A DNA stretch of 64,000 bases from Epiperipatus broadwayi (lineage: Eukaryota; Onychophora; Udeonychophora; Euonychophora; Peripatidae): assembly GCA_028023455.1 (NCBI GenBank), contig JAQFVV010012418.1:10173279-10237278 (forward strand). Reading direction: 5' to 3'. A program made the translations under genes and the position numbers. The notes beneath the pieces are model-generated. The model worked only from the letters and a program-made list of their open reading frames with translations, was not told where the DNA came from and ran no database searches. This document shows positions 22,863 through 34,123 of this stretch, piece after piece (position 1 is the first letter of the stretch; each line of letters begins with the position of its first letter).

Positions 22863-25071
22863 TTAAATATAATACACATGTGACCATAAATCAATGATAA
22901 GTATTGACCTTATAAAAAATACATAAAAACCAAATTTAATAAAAATTATATATGCTTTATTGACATTTAAATGATTTCATATTACCATTAATAACAAACA
23001 TATTTATGAAATTATTACAGCTTTCCAAACTATTAAAGAAAATTTAAAAAAAAAATCCAAAATGAAATGGCATTGTTTATATTCAGTGTTGATATCTGAT
23101 AGCTGAAAAAAATATCTTAAGCAGGATTATATAAAATAATTTTATAATTATTTGCTAGTAGAATAAATAACTAATTTAGAATACAGTTTCTATACATATT
23201 TTGTAGGTAAAAGTTCCTTTTACTAATACATCGATATTATCTACTGATATACTATATAATATAGGAAGCTTCTTTACAAGTTAACTTAGGATCACAAGTA
23301 ATGGCATATTTAATAAAGTGGCAAAAATAAAATAAACATATTGCTGCATGTATTCATATACATTCTCATTTAGCATATAATAAGAGGAATTTTATCATCT
23401 CTTATATAAAAACAAAATAGTTACACAATGAGAAGAATTCACATTTCTCAGATAAAACAAGTTTGTAATAAGAGGAATTCTCCATATCTTATACAAATAA
23501 AAATTATACATATCACCATGTATGAAGATGCCAAGTATATGATAGCTGCTATTCAAATTATTTGTGGAACAAACTAAATTTACCAATGTCTTACTTCTAG
23601 TACTTGATCCTTAATGTCTCACTAAACATCAACACAATTCCTTTTAATCTGAAACAACATATTTATAAGATTTAAAATTTATAATGCTAATAAATTTTAA
23701 TAACATTATATAATCCTTAATTCATGCCAAAAATATTATATGGAATGTTTGCAAACATGTATTATACAAAGGAAATTTTTTTTTTTAAAAAAATATTACC
23801 ATTGCTATTTTAAAAGAACATTTCTTTGTAAGATTTAAGAGAAAAAAATGCATAGCAACAATTCATAATAAAATTGTTATTAATGGAAATAATGTCTTTA
23901 TTTCCTTTTTTTAATCTAAATTCTTAACCTCAAAGTTTATTCTCAGCAATCAACAGAAGAGAGGCCTGCTTTTCCCTATCTTGAAAATGGTCCACGTAAC
24001 ATCTGCATATAAATTTGCATAAAATTTGCATTAATATTATAGTTATTAATCGAATACAAGTCCTCATGAATATGGGACTATAAACTGTCCTGAAAGCACT
24101 TGGTGGTAAATTTTGATAATTTCACATACAATTAATAGCTTCATTATTTGTGCGTAGAGCACATATATATATATTAATTTATTTTAAACATTAATGAAGT
24201 AAAATCTTAACTATTACAGTGAATGTAAAAAATTACAAATTCTTGGAAATGTTGATAAAATATTAATTGGTTCATGTAGTAACATTCTCCTTCAGATATC
24301 TTTAAAATGTAACTTCTTCAATGCTGAGATTTAGAAAAGATAAATTTCCTTTTTTAGATAGGCTTTTGTTTTATTTTAACATTATGGCATCAAGACTCAG
24401 CAGTAATGTAGGCAACTGGATTGGAGGCTTCACAAGTGCTGCCAGATTATCTTTATCTAGCTGAGTATCATGGTTAAAAACTTTACTATTATTGCCATTT
24501 TTTAAAATTATATTAAAAGAAGACAATCTAGTTGGATCGAAAGTTTTATATCAAGTACTAAGATTTTTTTAAGGGTAAACAATCCCTCCTGTTTACTGCA
24601 AAATTTATAATGTCCAAAATTACTATGGTTTTCTCCTAGAAACCATGCAATACTAAAATTTTCCATTGTATGCTTTGCATACTCACATATACACCTTAAA
24701 CATTTATTTTTGAATGCCTTGTGTTCAGCTATTTTTAAAATTAACTTTAATATTAACAAAAAATAATACAAATATAACTTAAATAATTAAATTTTTTATA
24801 TAATTTTATTAAATTTAAATCTTACATGTCCTTTGTTCTTTTAAATAAATATCAACAATCTTAACATTTTTCAAAAAATAAACAGTTTAAACAAAATTAA
24901 CTTTATGTGCGAAACAAATAGACACAACAGATCTCTATTTATAAAATGATAATTTTGACTGCGAATACATACGATAAAAATGAAAAAAAAATTTTTTTTT
25001 TTACAGATCATATATATCTTTTTTTTAATTCACAGTGAGGGCTAACTGTTACAATAAATATATATTGTAAA
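22863..25071. other. AT-rich stretch without a gene
   Basis: No coding frame of note and no recognised repeat. Runs of A/T and short TA tracts occur near 23771, 24160 and 24990. Confidence 0.5.
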
Positions 25072-25136
25072 TATTGGAAAACTTTAACTTTACAGTTGAT
25101 TGTGATATCAGTGTATACGTTATATATATATATTAA
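25072..25136 (+). repeat. Short dispersed repeat R2 ending in TA repeats
   Basis: The segment (CTTTACAGTTGATTGTGATA, then TCAGTGTATACG and a TA tract) matches 35136-35205 over about 60 bases. Both copies end in a TA microsatellite, which may mark the 3' end of an unknown retroposon. Confidence 0.65.
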
Positions 25137-26845
25137 AAGAAACTGAAGGAAAGCAAAGATTGTTTTTCTTTTGCATAAAGTTTGAATTATTGATTAGCAA
25201 AAATTAATGGATTTCTTTTATTAATTACATGTATATATCTTCTTTCATAGAATTAATTATTTTATATACATAGTAATATCTTTTAAGATTGTGGTAGAAA
25301 ATGTTGCAATTTTTTTCTTTTTGTTCAATTTTGTTATTTTTTTTTTGTTTGTTGTTATTATTTTCTTGTGTCTTTCACAATTTTATGGTAGATGTTTGTT
25401 TATGGTTGTAAATTTTGGAAATGATGATAAAGATACTATATATAGTTTAAAACCATTTTAGAAAATATTAATAATTAAAACATATGCAGGTAAACTTATA
25501 TTCTTGTTACAAAAAATAATAATAATAGGAGATTTATGATTTACAAATATATATTTGTTTATTTATTTATATATGTTATGAACTGTTTATATCTGTTTAA
25601 GATACCTATATTATTTGTTTAATTATGATTTTTTTAAACAATTGCAAAATAAAAAATTGACATATATATAAAACAAAATAAATGTCTGCTAATATCAATA
25701 ATACAATAACAAAACTTTTTTTTGAAAGTTGAGTTGAAAATGATTATGAATATAATCGAAACTATTTCTTTATGAGTTTTTATTGAGTTTTTATTTATAT
25801 TGTATTATAAATTGTTTACCGTTGTTTGGAATATATTTAAGTTTTGTTATATATATATATAAGTTAACAATAGGATTTAAATCAATGTTTTTCTGGAAAT
25901 GTTGAGTTAGAGTTGCCATCATGATTGTTGATGCAATAAAAAAGGGAATTGGTGGTCATGCTTTTAGTTTTTTTTTTATTACAGTAGTTCTGGCAATTGT
26001 TTGACTAAAAAAAGAGAAATAAACACTGCTATCACTACATTTTTTTTCTACTTAATATAACTAAAAAAACTTTATTTTAATTTTATATACCAAAAAATAA
26101 TTGGGTAAAGGAAATTTTATTAGCTGAGGATTGATCTCTCTTGTCTTATTCCTTTAAACATCCAGCTGAAAGAGGGAAAAAGTTATCAGCAAGGATACAC
26201 CTGAAGGAAGAAGCAAAATTGTTTTAAAACTGCTAGCTACCCCCTATTCAGAAGATGAAAATAAAATTGCAATAATTGGAGCACCTTAAATAATTTCATT
26301 ATTTCTATTAATTCATCTCAGCAAGAAGTGCAGAAAGAATTCTTAAAAAAAAAGTCAACCATAACTATTCAGAAAATTCATGCATTCATCAATAAAACAT
26401 TATCAGCCATTTCAATAAAATTCCAGCAAGGATAATAACTATCAATTTAAAAAAAAATAAAAAAGGCATTAAAATTGTAATCAATATGATTAAATGTATA
26501 GATTTTGTTCTTTATTGTTTTTATTAATTTTTTTTATCTTTGTCTCGTGACATATCAATGTTCTCATAGCAGATATTATTTTTCTTAATTTATTATCACT
26601 TTTTTTTTTGTAATAATACACAGACATATGTTTAATATGTATAATGTAAATGCCTAATATATAATAGATATTTTGTATGATTTTTTGTTAATATTTGTCG
26701 TTGGGAAGATCACTTGAATATAAACGATTTCATGTGATTGTCATTATCAAATTTATTTATTATTAATTTTTGTTAGTAAATAATCTGTAGTTATTCAATA
26801 ATCATGAGACAGGGTAGGTCTGCTGTAATAATGTTATATATATGT
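25137..26845 (+). repeat. Long dispersed repeat R3, copy 1
   Basis: It aligns collinearly with 57643-60985. Shared blocks include TTGCATAAAGTTTGAATTAT, TTGTGGTAGAAAATGTTGCA, TAGTTTAAAACCATTTTAGA, TATCAGCAAG and ACACCTGAAGG, and the end TAGGTCTGCT.TAATAATGTT. This copy lacks the RTE fragment and the 1.9-kb TIR element found in copy 2, so it acts as the empty site for both. It has about 170 extra bases near 25640-25840 compared with copy 2. No protein-coding frame is visible and the element class is unknown. Confidence 0.8.
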
Positions 26846-28549
26846 GTGTGTTTTTATATGCGTAAACATATGGATCCCTTTATTATTTATATGTTAATTA
26901 TAGGAAGATACTTCTCAGAGTTCTTATAACTTAGTGATAAAATCTCTTTCTAGATTCTTAAAAATTATATATAATACAGAGGAATGTATTAAAAAATATT
27001 TGTTTGCCTTAATTGAAGACTACTTATAATGTAAAAGAGATTAGGTTAAGAAGACTGCATTTAGTCACCTAAAAGAGGGAAGTGTAAATTAGAAAACTTA
27101 TGTTTATATTTAATATAGCTTAAAGAGAATTTCAATATATTTTTTTTAATCTCGATTGCAGAATTAAATAATTCTACCTTAAAGAATGAATTTCTGATAT
27201 TGAACCATTTGACTTTAGCAAATACTAATAATATTATTGTTATTATTATATCTTACTTATTTTTAGGAAATGAATGGTTTTCATTTAGACATAAATGTAA
27301 CTTAATAAATATGTTACTAATAAATGTCACAGAAATCAGGTAAAAAAAAGAAAGAAATAAAAATGGATATGATGCATTAATATTTTGTTGTTATTGCCAT
27401 TCTTGAAAAGAAAGAGGATATATAAATCATAAACAAAAGATATATTACTTGTTTTACTTAAAGTGACTGTGGAAGATTTTTTTTGTTTTGAAATTTCATG
27501 TTGCAATACATGATTTTGATAACTTAATTATTTTTACTCTGAGAATATTTAAATGCTAATAATCACTTGCACAAACATTAATAAGCAGTTACATTATATA
27601 GCATTAATAATTTAGAAATATGAAATAAATTATTTATATTTAGTTGTTTGTAAGTAAAATATTTCCTTTGTTTCTACTTTATATTTTGTCAAGTAATTCA
27701 GTCTCATTAGTTACTTTTAAGGCTAAACCCTGAGAGCAAATAATTTAAATACTGAGAGAGGTAATAATGTTGGATACACTCTTTAGTTCATGTTATCACT
27801 TTGATTTCTGTAATTATAATGTATCGTCAAAAACTAGTCATTACCCTGTCAATTGCCAGTAGGGTCTGATGCATAACCAAGAACACTTCTTTGTTTACTC
27901 ATTATTTAATTGACAATTTACTTTTTATGTGATATAATCTAGGTCTGGTAGAATATAGAGAGTATGTTGTATAAGACAAACCTTTGCACAATCTCTACCA
28001 TTACAATTTTGGATGTGGCAAATCTGTAGGGCATAATAAAGTTCCTCTCATTTTCATAACTATATATTATTACAATATTGATGCCACAATTTTCAGGGCA
28101 TTATAATATGATAATTCTTATATACATGATTTTAGGAATCAGCTTATGCATTCTCTCTCATTTCCAATTATTTTCCAATTTGTGGGGATTTAAAAAGGAC
28201 CACATGACATACATTTCATTACAATTTTTGCACTTTTTAATGCTAGACTCAAAATCTTTAAATCTCAGTATTGCTGTGAATGCAAATGTATTTTTTTCAT
28301 GACCTGATAAGTGATTACATAATTTTATGAATTCTCAATAAAATAATAATTTTTTTTGATGTGTGTTGGTGCCATTAATATTTAGAAAATGCTGTAAAAC
28401 AATATGTGAGAATATAATATTATTGAAGTTAAGAACAATCTCCAGGACAAATAAAAATATTAAGGATAAGGTCATTTATATTTTCTTTATTTCTATGTAT
28501 GCTATAGAGTAAATAAGCAAATATTTTATCTAGCACTGTGCTTGCAATT
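26846..28549. other. AT-rich stretch without a gene
   Basis: No coding sequence is recognised. The 74-codon frame near 28078-28302 has no homology I can see and sits in ordinary AT-rich sequence. Confidence 0.5.
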
Positions 28550-28764
28550 ATATTTCATTCCAATATCAGCATTTCAAGTTAATTGAGCATGCACTTTTTG
28601 AGTGTTAAATAAATGAATACTCTCCTCTTCAATCCAAGATATATTATTCTTTTTATTCCTGCATAAATACTATATCTTGGATTGAAGAGGAGAGTATTCA
28701 TTTATTTAACACTCAAAAGGCGCATGCTCTATTAGCTTGAAAGGTTGATATTGGAATGAAATAT
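28550..28764. mobile_element. Foldback (hairpin) element with about 94-bp arms
   Basis: The left arm (28550-28643) and right arm (28671-28764) are reverse complements, with a central block that is perfect over 40 bases (from GAGTGTTAAATAAATG through TCTTCAATCCAAGATATA) and a few mismatches and gaps toward the outer ends. The loop is 27 bases. It is non-coding and has the form of a hairpin MITE. It lies directly before the LINE that starts near 28790, which could be chance or an insertion into its 5' region. Confidence 0.82.
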
Positions 28765-28839
28765 GTATGCTTTGTATGATGATTTTTTTTACATATAGGT
28801 GACCGGTAACAAAACTCAGCTAGTTTATGTAAGATGACA

Positions 28840-29408
28840 GCAAACAGATACAAATAGCATATCAAAACCCAAATGGCTCCAAGCCCAGAGATAACTCACA
28901 GAAACCAGACAACTTACCAAAAGGCTCAAAACCAAAAGAACCAAATAATGCCTCTAGACACAAAAATCTAACAATCTCTTCTGACAATACAGATGATGCA
29001 CCTCTCAGCATGGACCATCAAGACCATAACAATGCACTCGGAACCCCAAGACCTCTAAGATCAAAACTTGCGGTTTCTAATACTAAATCTATAATGGACA
29101 CATCGAAACTATCAATATCCTATACAAATTCATCCCATATGAAAGCTCCCACACCTATAAAAAATAGATCTTCACCACCCATCTCTGACTATGTCTCAGA
29201 CATGGATCTCAACCTACCCCCTAATGCTAATAATAAACAAAAATCTTCCAAACTTTCAAAGGCCTACTCTGAAGAAGAGGACTCACACCTATCTCCTGCT
29301 TCCGAGCCAAACTACCTAAAGTTCTCCTTTCCCTACAGTGTAAATTCTATTCTGGAAAAAAACAAGAGGAAGGTACAAAGCACACCAAAAAAACTCTCTC
29401 AGTCATGA
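28840..29408 (+). CDS. LINE ORF1-like protein
   Basis: The frame is open from about 28840 and has its first Met at 29010, giving 132 residues. The upstream part in the same frame (rich in Lys, Pro, Asn and Ser, with KPDNLPKGSKPKEPNNAS) also looks coding, so the start may be lost or lie upstream of a mutation. The product is hydrophilic, rich in Ser, Pro and Lys, and mostly disordered in appearance. I see no RRM, coiled coil or zinc knuckle. It stops 140 bases before ORF2. It is assigned as ORF1 by position. In L1-type elements ORF1 binds element RNA, but no motif here proves that. Confidence 0.5.
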
Positions 29409-29548
29409 ATCACACAATGAAACTGAGCTCTTTAGAGCTGATTTCCACAGGCCATCCTTGCCAGATCAGAAATTCAGTGATCACAAGGACCATTACAACC
29501 TTCAATCAAAGATTCCGCTGGTGGTAAAACCAAGCAGCAATAATCTTT

Positions 29549-30703
29549 ATGGATAGGATCAAGTGCCAAATCATTGGTCTTAACATCAGGGGAATTAATT
29601 CTACTGACCGTTTATATGCGATTAGGCATTTTTTCCTTCTTACATCTCCTCATATTTTATTCTTAGGAGAGACCAAATATCACCTAAACTCCAACCCTCA
29701 CATAATTCTCGAACTTTCAAAACTGGGCTTCACTCTTCTGTCTACTAATACATCAGCTGCTGGAGGGGTAGGAATCATCATTAATAACAGGAAACCACCT
29801 TCTTCCTATAAAGTGCTTTACCATGATGCCAATCTCATTGCAATCAAGCTTATATACCAATCTAGTGAATTCATTGCAATATACGTATACTGCCAGAACA
29901 ACCCATTGACTTATTCTAGAATAATACACACCATAAATCTCATCACTGCAAACAACACAGGCCCTACAATCCTCTTGGGGGACTTCAACCTGCAATATGA
30001 TGTGTTCACATGGAAATACCTCCATCTCTTAGCCAGGGGTTTCATAAATGGCAGAGGTTTCTTCCCTGCAGATGCATACTCATTCTATACGAAGAGCTCT
30101 AGAACACTGATTGACCTAATGTTTTACACCTCAGAGCTGCACTATGGTTTGGAAGCCAAGCTTCAACCCGTTCCCTTCTCAGACCATCTTGCCCTGATAG
30201 CGTCTCTAGATCTGGACTCCTACACTCCCATAGACTACAATAAAACAATCAGAATCATAACTAAAGCTACTGCCACGGAAGCTGTCTTCTCAGATGCCTA
30301 CATACTCTTTGAAAAAATTGACATTCTTAACATAAATCCTGAGGAAGCCTGGTTCGCCTTCACAGGCATCCTCCAAACCATAATCATACAGCACACCAAA
30401 AAACATAAAGGGTCAACAACCCTGATGAATGAGCTTGATTTGCTTCACCATAGGATTAAAAATTTCTCAAGTGATGGTACTACAGACAACCTCCTATTAC
30501 TTAAAACACAGTACAAGCAGAAACAAGCTGCGATTGCTGAAATAATAGCAACAAAGAATGCTAGGTTATACTTACCTGGCCAACACTGCTGGACACGTGG
30601 CTATCTCAGATGGGCTCTAGGGGCAAGGAAGAAACAAAAACTCCTTTGTCCCTCCTCATCGGTGGTAGCCATACCTCTGGCAACCAAATGCTCATTCAAA
30701 TAG
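29549..30703 (+). CDS. LINE ORF2, first part: APE endonuclease
   Basis: The Met at 29549 begins a complete APE-type endonuclease of about 225 residues. Motifs in order: GLNIRGIN (Asn), LFLGETKYH (catalytic Glu), AAGGVGIIINN, VYCQNNP, LLGDFNLQYD (Asp and Asn), RTLIDLMFY and PFSDHLALIASL (catalytic Asp and His). It would nick the target for target-primed reverse transcription. A linker of 150 residues follows. The frame runs off at 30703, but the RT continues in another frame that overlaps from 30610, so a frameshift lies at about 30600-30650. All catalytic residues of the endonuclease appear intact. Confidence 0.85.
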   Translation: MDRIKCQIIGLNIRGINSTDRLYAIRHFFLLTSPHILFLGETKYHLNSNPHIILELSKLGFTLLSTNTSAAGGVGIIINNRKPPSSYKVLYHDANLIAIKLIYQSSEFIAIYVYCQNNPLTYSRIIHTINLITANNTGPTILLGDFNLQYDVFTWKYLHLLARGFINGRGFFPADAYSFYTKSSRTLIDLMFYTSELHYGLEAKLQPVPFSDHLALIASLDLDSYTPIDYNKTIRIITKATATEAVFSDAYILFEKIDILNINPEEAWFAFTGILQTIIIQHTKKHKGSTTLMNELDLLHHRIKNFSSDGTTDNLLLLKTQYKQKQAAIAEIIATKNARLYLPGQHCWTRGYLRWALGARKKQKLLCPSSSVVAIPLATKCSFK

Positions 30704-32439
30704 AGTCATATTTCAAAAACTGCCTATCAAACTCTGTTACCTACCCCACAAATCAGTGGCATGAGACATCACAAAACAATGAACATGGAATAACAATATC
30801 AAACATCAAAAACTGCTTGGCCGCCCTACCATCCAATGTCCATCCAGGACTACACGGCATTCCAAAGTTCATACTTACGCACCTTGAGAATTTCACAGCT
30901 CCCATAGTATTAAAACTAATTAACCATCTTGCAAACAGCAAAAAAATCATCCCCAAACTTTATCCCATAGCGATGGTCCCCTTTGTTAAGAAAAACCGGG
31001 ATGCATCTGCTCTATCTAGCATAAGACCAATCTCCATGACCCCAATCCTGTTAAAGGTCATTGAAGGTGTGATCAAGGAGAAAATACAAGATGTTATTCT
31101 GGACAACATATACCAGTTGCAATTTGCAAAGAAGGGCTCATCCACACTCTCTGCAATCGGGGAGGTAAAAATTCTCTGTGATCATATCAGATCCAAGAAT
31201 CTATACAAACCCATTGCCGTTCAGCTAGACATCTCTGAAGCATTTGATTCAGTAGATGTCAACATCCTGCTCAATTGCCTCTCAGCACTAGACATTCCTA
31301 CTCAAATCATTCAGATTTTGGACAATCTACTAAACAACAGATTGGTCCACATTTCCCTGAATGGTTTCTTTACAGATGGTTTTATTCCTTCAAAATCCAT
31401 ACCCCAAGGATCTCCACTTAGCGGTCTCCTATTTATACTCTACTTAAACCCCCTTCTTAAACAGATTGAGGCAGAACTTCCAGGAATCTATATACCCCAG
31501 CTGAAGAAACACTGTAAAGCATTTGCCTACATGGATGATGTCCTTGTCACCTTACCTTCCCAAAAATATCTAAAACCTCTCATACAAATAATCAACAAAT
31601 TTTCCGAATCCTCCAAACTTTCCTTCAACCTCAACAAGTCATTGGCATGGAAAATCAACACCGGCAAGAAGATATCATCGCCTTTCTCAGCAGCCCCCAA
31701 AAACGTTTTGGGGTTTCCCATATACAAGTCTCCGCAAGCCATGTCGATACAAATACAGAATTCCATCATCGAAGCCACCACCAACACAGTTAAAAACCTT
31801 GCCAAGGTTTATTTATCACTGCAAGGGAAAATCTCTCTCCTCAATATCAAGGTAATGGCAAAGATTAGCTACTATCTACCCATAATTAACATGACAAAGG
31901 CTTTCAATACAAAAATCAACCGAATCTGTGCACGGCTGTTGTGGAATGGTAAAACAGCGGCCATAGGAATTGAACGCATGCAGCGACATAGTAAAAATAA
32001 TGGTATGTCGTTGCATGCTACATTTTCTATATATTACCAAAAGTGCCACTCTCTGATCCACATCCTACAAAAGAAATTTCCCCAGATTGTAGCGGAACAA
32101 CCAGTCATTCCATCTGACAGACCTCCACCTTCAAAGATAAGCTGGCTAAATCAGATACTTGACTACCTTTTCACTCACAATGGCCACTCTTCCCTAGTAT
32201 TCAGACAAAAAATCTCCATTTGGGATGCTCATGGCCTGCTATTTCCCACACAAAACTCTACCATTCCTTACCTAGGTGGTAACAATCACATGGTCCACAG
32301 GTTTTTCAAGCATCTCAGCGGAGCCAAGGTTCCTGGACTTTCTCGTAAAAATCAACCTGAATTCACTCCAGACAAACTGGTTCCTGCACTACAGGAGATT
32401 CCTCAAGAATATAGATCCTATGTGTCACAACTGCCATAG
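30610..32439 (+). CDS. LINE ORF2, second part: reverse transcriptase
   Basis: The RT core is intact: IRPISMTPILLKVIE (motif 2a region), AVQLDISEAFDSVDVN (motif A with catalytic Asp), IPQGSPLSGLLFILYLNP (motif B) and FAYMDDVLVTLP (motif C, YMDD). The thumb and connection follow (NKFSESSKLSFNLNKSLAW, NVLGFPIYKS). YMDD in place of the FADD found in the RTE element sets it apart from that family. The apparent Met at 30610 is not the real start; the frame is joined to the endonuclease by a frameshift. The last 30 or so codons (after about 32300) are in the wrong frame, because a second frameshift moves the protein to the frame of 32276-32767. Confidence 0.87.
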   Translation: MGSRGKEETKTPLSLLIGGSHTSGNQMLIQIESYFKNCLSNSVTYPTNQWHETSQNNEHGITISNIKNCLAALPSNVHPGLHGIPKFILTHLENFTAPIVLKLINHLANSKKIIPKLYPIAMVPFVKKNRDASALSSIRPISMTPILLKVIEGVIKEKIQDVILDNIYQLQFAKKGSSTLSAIGEVKILCDHIRSKNLYKPIAVQLDISEAFDSVDVNILLNCLSALDIPTQIIQILDNLLNNRLVHISLNGFFTDGFIPSKSIPQGSPLSGLLFILYLNPLLKQIEAELPGIYIPQLKKHCKAFAYMDDVLVTLPSQKYLKPLIQIINKFSESSKLSFNLNKSLAWKINTGKKISSPFSAAPKNVLGFPIYKSPQAMSIQIQNSIIEATTNTVKNLAKVYLSLQGKISLLNIKVMAKISYYLPIINMTKAFNTKINRICARLLWNGKTAAIGIERMQRHSKNNGMSLHATFSIYYQKCHSLIHILQKKFPQIVAEQPVIPSDRPPPSKISWLNQILDYLFTHNGHSSLVFRQKISIWDAHGLLFPTQNSTIPYLGGNNHMVHRFFKHLSGAKVPGLSRKNQPEFTPDKLVPALQEIPQEYRSYVSQLP

Positions 32440-32767
32440 AACCTGTGAAACCTTTGATCATATGATAAATGATTGCCCAGCATATGACAAAATCAGAACT
32501 TTCATTACTTACCACTGCCACATTTCCCTGAACAAAATCTTAAATATTAAATGCTGCTTCCTGTCCAGGGATTATGTCACCACAAGACTCTCAACCTTTC
32601 TGACTTATGCCATCTGGTTGGCCAGATGTCGCAACAAGTTTATCTTTCCTCATCCCAAGCCTGAAGACACATTCATTTCCAAGCTAAAGGAATTTCACCA
32701 TAAGGACAGAATAATCTCTTCCAGATTTTTATTTGACAACACGTGGAGCCTGATTAAGCTGGATTAA
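32276..32767 (+). CDS. LINE ORF2, C-terminal part with zinc finger
   Basis: After the second frameshift the protein ends with MCHNCHRTCETFDHMINDC, a CxxC..H....C finger of the type found at the C terminus of L1/Tx1-like RTs (zf-RVT), followed by a region rich in aromatic residues (LTYAIWLARCRNKFIFPH). It probably contacts nucleic acid. The stop TAA at 32765-32767 is followed by about 100 bases of 3' UTR. The start given is not a real translation start. Confidence 0.75.
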   Translation: MVTITWSTGFSSISAEPRFLDFLVKINLNSLQTNWFLHYRRFLKNIDPMCHNCHRTCETFDHMINDCPAYDKIRTFITYHCHISLNKILNIKCCFLSRDYVTTRLSTFLTYAIWLARCRNKFIFPHPKPEDTFISKLKEFHHKDRIISSRFLFDNTWSLIKLD

Positions 32768-32867
32768 CAACACCAGTAACCACATCAGAACATTTGGTTG
32801 CCTGACTAACATGGATAACTATTATTTTTTGATTTACAATTGTATCACTATTACGTATGGTTTTTTC

Positions 32868-32873
32868 AATAAA
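32868..32873 (+). promoter_or_regulatory. Polyadenylation signal of the LINE
   Basis: AATAAA lies 100 bases after the ORF2 stop and close to the end of the less AT-rich segment, where a LINE transcript would end. Confidence 0.5.
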
Positions 32874-32901
32874 ATTATTTATAAATACTTGAAAATATAA
32901 G

Positions 32902-34110
32902 TTGAGATTTTTTTATATATGTTATGATACAAATAAAATGTTGGGAGAGTTTAACATTAGCTTGTCCAACCCTATGAATGTAATTAAGGAGATGAAAAAT
33001 GAATTAAGTGCAAAGATAGATGCTGAATTTGAGACTTGTTCAAACAATTTTAGGGTATTTGAAGCTAGGTTGGATGCTAATGCAAAAGATTTGAAAGCAG
33101 AAATAGATTTTGAATTTAAGAGTTAGGAACCAAATGCATCATAGGATTGAAAGAACTTAGAGCTGAAGCCATTGCTTTCAGAGCCAAGTATAAGACACTC
33201 TGTCATATTATGATAAGTAATTTATATGGAGATGCAAAGGAGATACAAATCATGGTCTCAAAGATAGTTTTTCATTTAAGAAGACCCAAGATGAAAATGA
33301 TAATGATAGATATTCTATAGGAATGATCTACCTTATTTAGATCATGTTTGCATAATGAGTAGCTTTTCTGTATATGTAAGAATTTTAGAAGCTAAGTGGT
33401 TTTATTACCATGAGATATATGACTACAAATGTAGGGAATTTGGTCACAAAGAGAAGTTTAAAATAATTGAAAGATATAAAATTACTCCAGGGAATTAAAT
33501 TTCAACATATAACATGTTTTATTTTGAAATCTGTATCATGATGAGTATAAAGTATCTTGCCAAGTTTTATTTATACAATAGTCATGAATGTGGCAATTTT
33601 AATTTTGATAGAAGGTTTTGTAAGAAATTTACAAATAGTATATATTTCCATCATTTAAATACAAGAGACTTTTATATGAGTATATGTAATTGTAGAAAAC
33701 AATTTGAAAGATAAAACATTAGAGCAAATGCAAGATGTTTGATTTATGGTAATATAAATTTTAGAAAATAAGGTGTATTACCCAAATATAATAAAATATG
33801 CAAACTACGAGTCTTTACTTCATAAAGAACAGAACAGTTGCAGTTTCATATGATATGCGGAACTTATATTTTTGGCTGAGTTAAAGAGTGAATATCCTGA
33901 TAGAAATTTATGTCCTTGGTGTGATGGTTATGACCTATTCTCTAAATATCCTATCGAGAAGAATTTGAAGAAAAACTTCATGATAGAGTGTAAAAGAAAT
34001 AGAGAATTAGAGACCATTATTAGCGGTAGAAGTTTTATTTATTACCTAGAACCCATATTTTTAAATATTGGAAAAGGTAACTATTTTATTCATAAGTTAT
34101 CTAAAGGCTG
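32902..34110 (+). pseudogene. Coiled-coil and zinc-knuckle relic (gag- or ORF1-like)
   Basis: Broken frames on the + strand carry first a charged helical segment (VFEARLDANAKDLKAEIDFE, followed in another frame by ELRAEAIAFRAKYKTLCHIM), then Cys/His-rich pieces (YKCREFGHKEKF, NSHECGNFNFDRRFC, NLCPWCDGYDLFSKY). The order coiled coil then several knuckles suggests a nucleic-acid-binding gag or LINE ORF1 protein. Several stops and frameshifts interrupt it and no RT follows. It begins directly after the LINE's poly-A signal, so it could belong to a different element into which the LINE inserted. I do not recognise the family. Confidence 0.4.
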
Positions 34111-34123
34111 TTTATTTTCTTGA

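Larger units (their letters stand above)
28790..32895 (+). mobile_element. L1/Tx1-like LINE retrotransposon, nearly full length
   Basis: The segment is clearly less AT-rich than its surroundings. It carries an ORF1-like frame, a second ORF with APE endonuclease, RT and a C-terminal CCHC-type finger, and then an AATAAA signal at 32868. The order APE, RT, CCHC is that of the L1/Tx1 superfamily. ORF2 has two frameshifts. I could not read a clear poly-A tail or target duplication. Confidence 0.82.
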
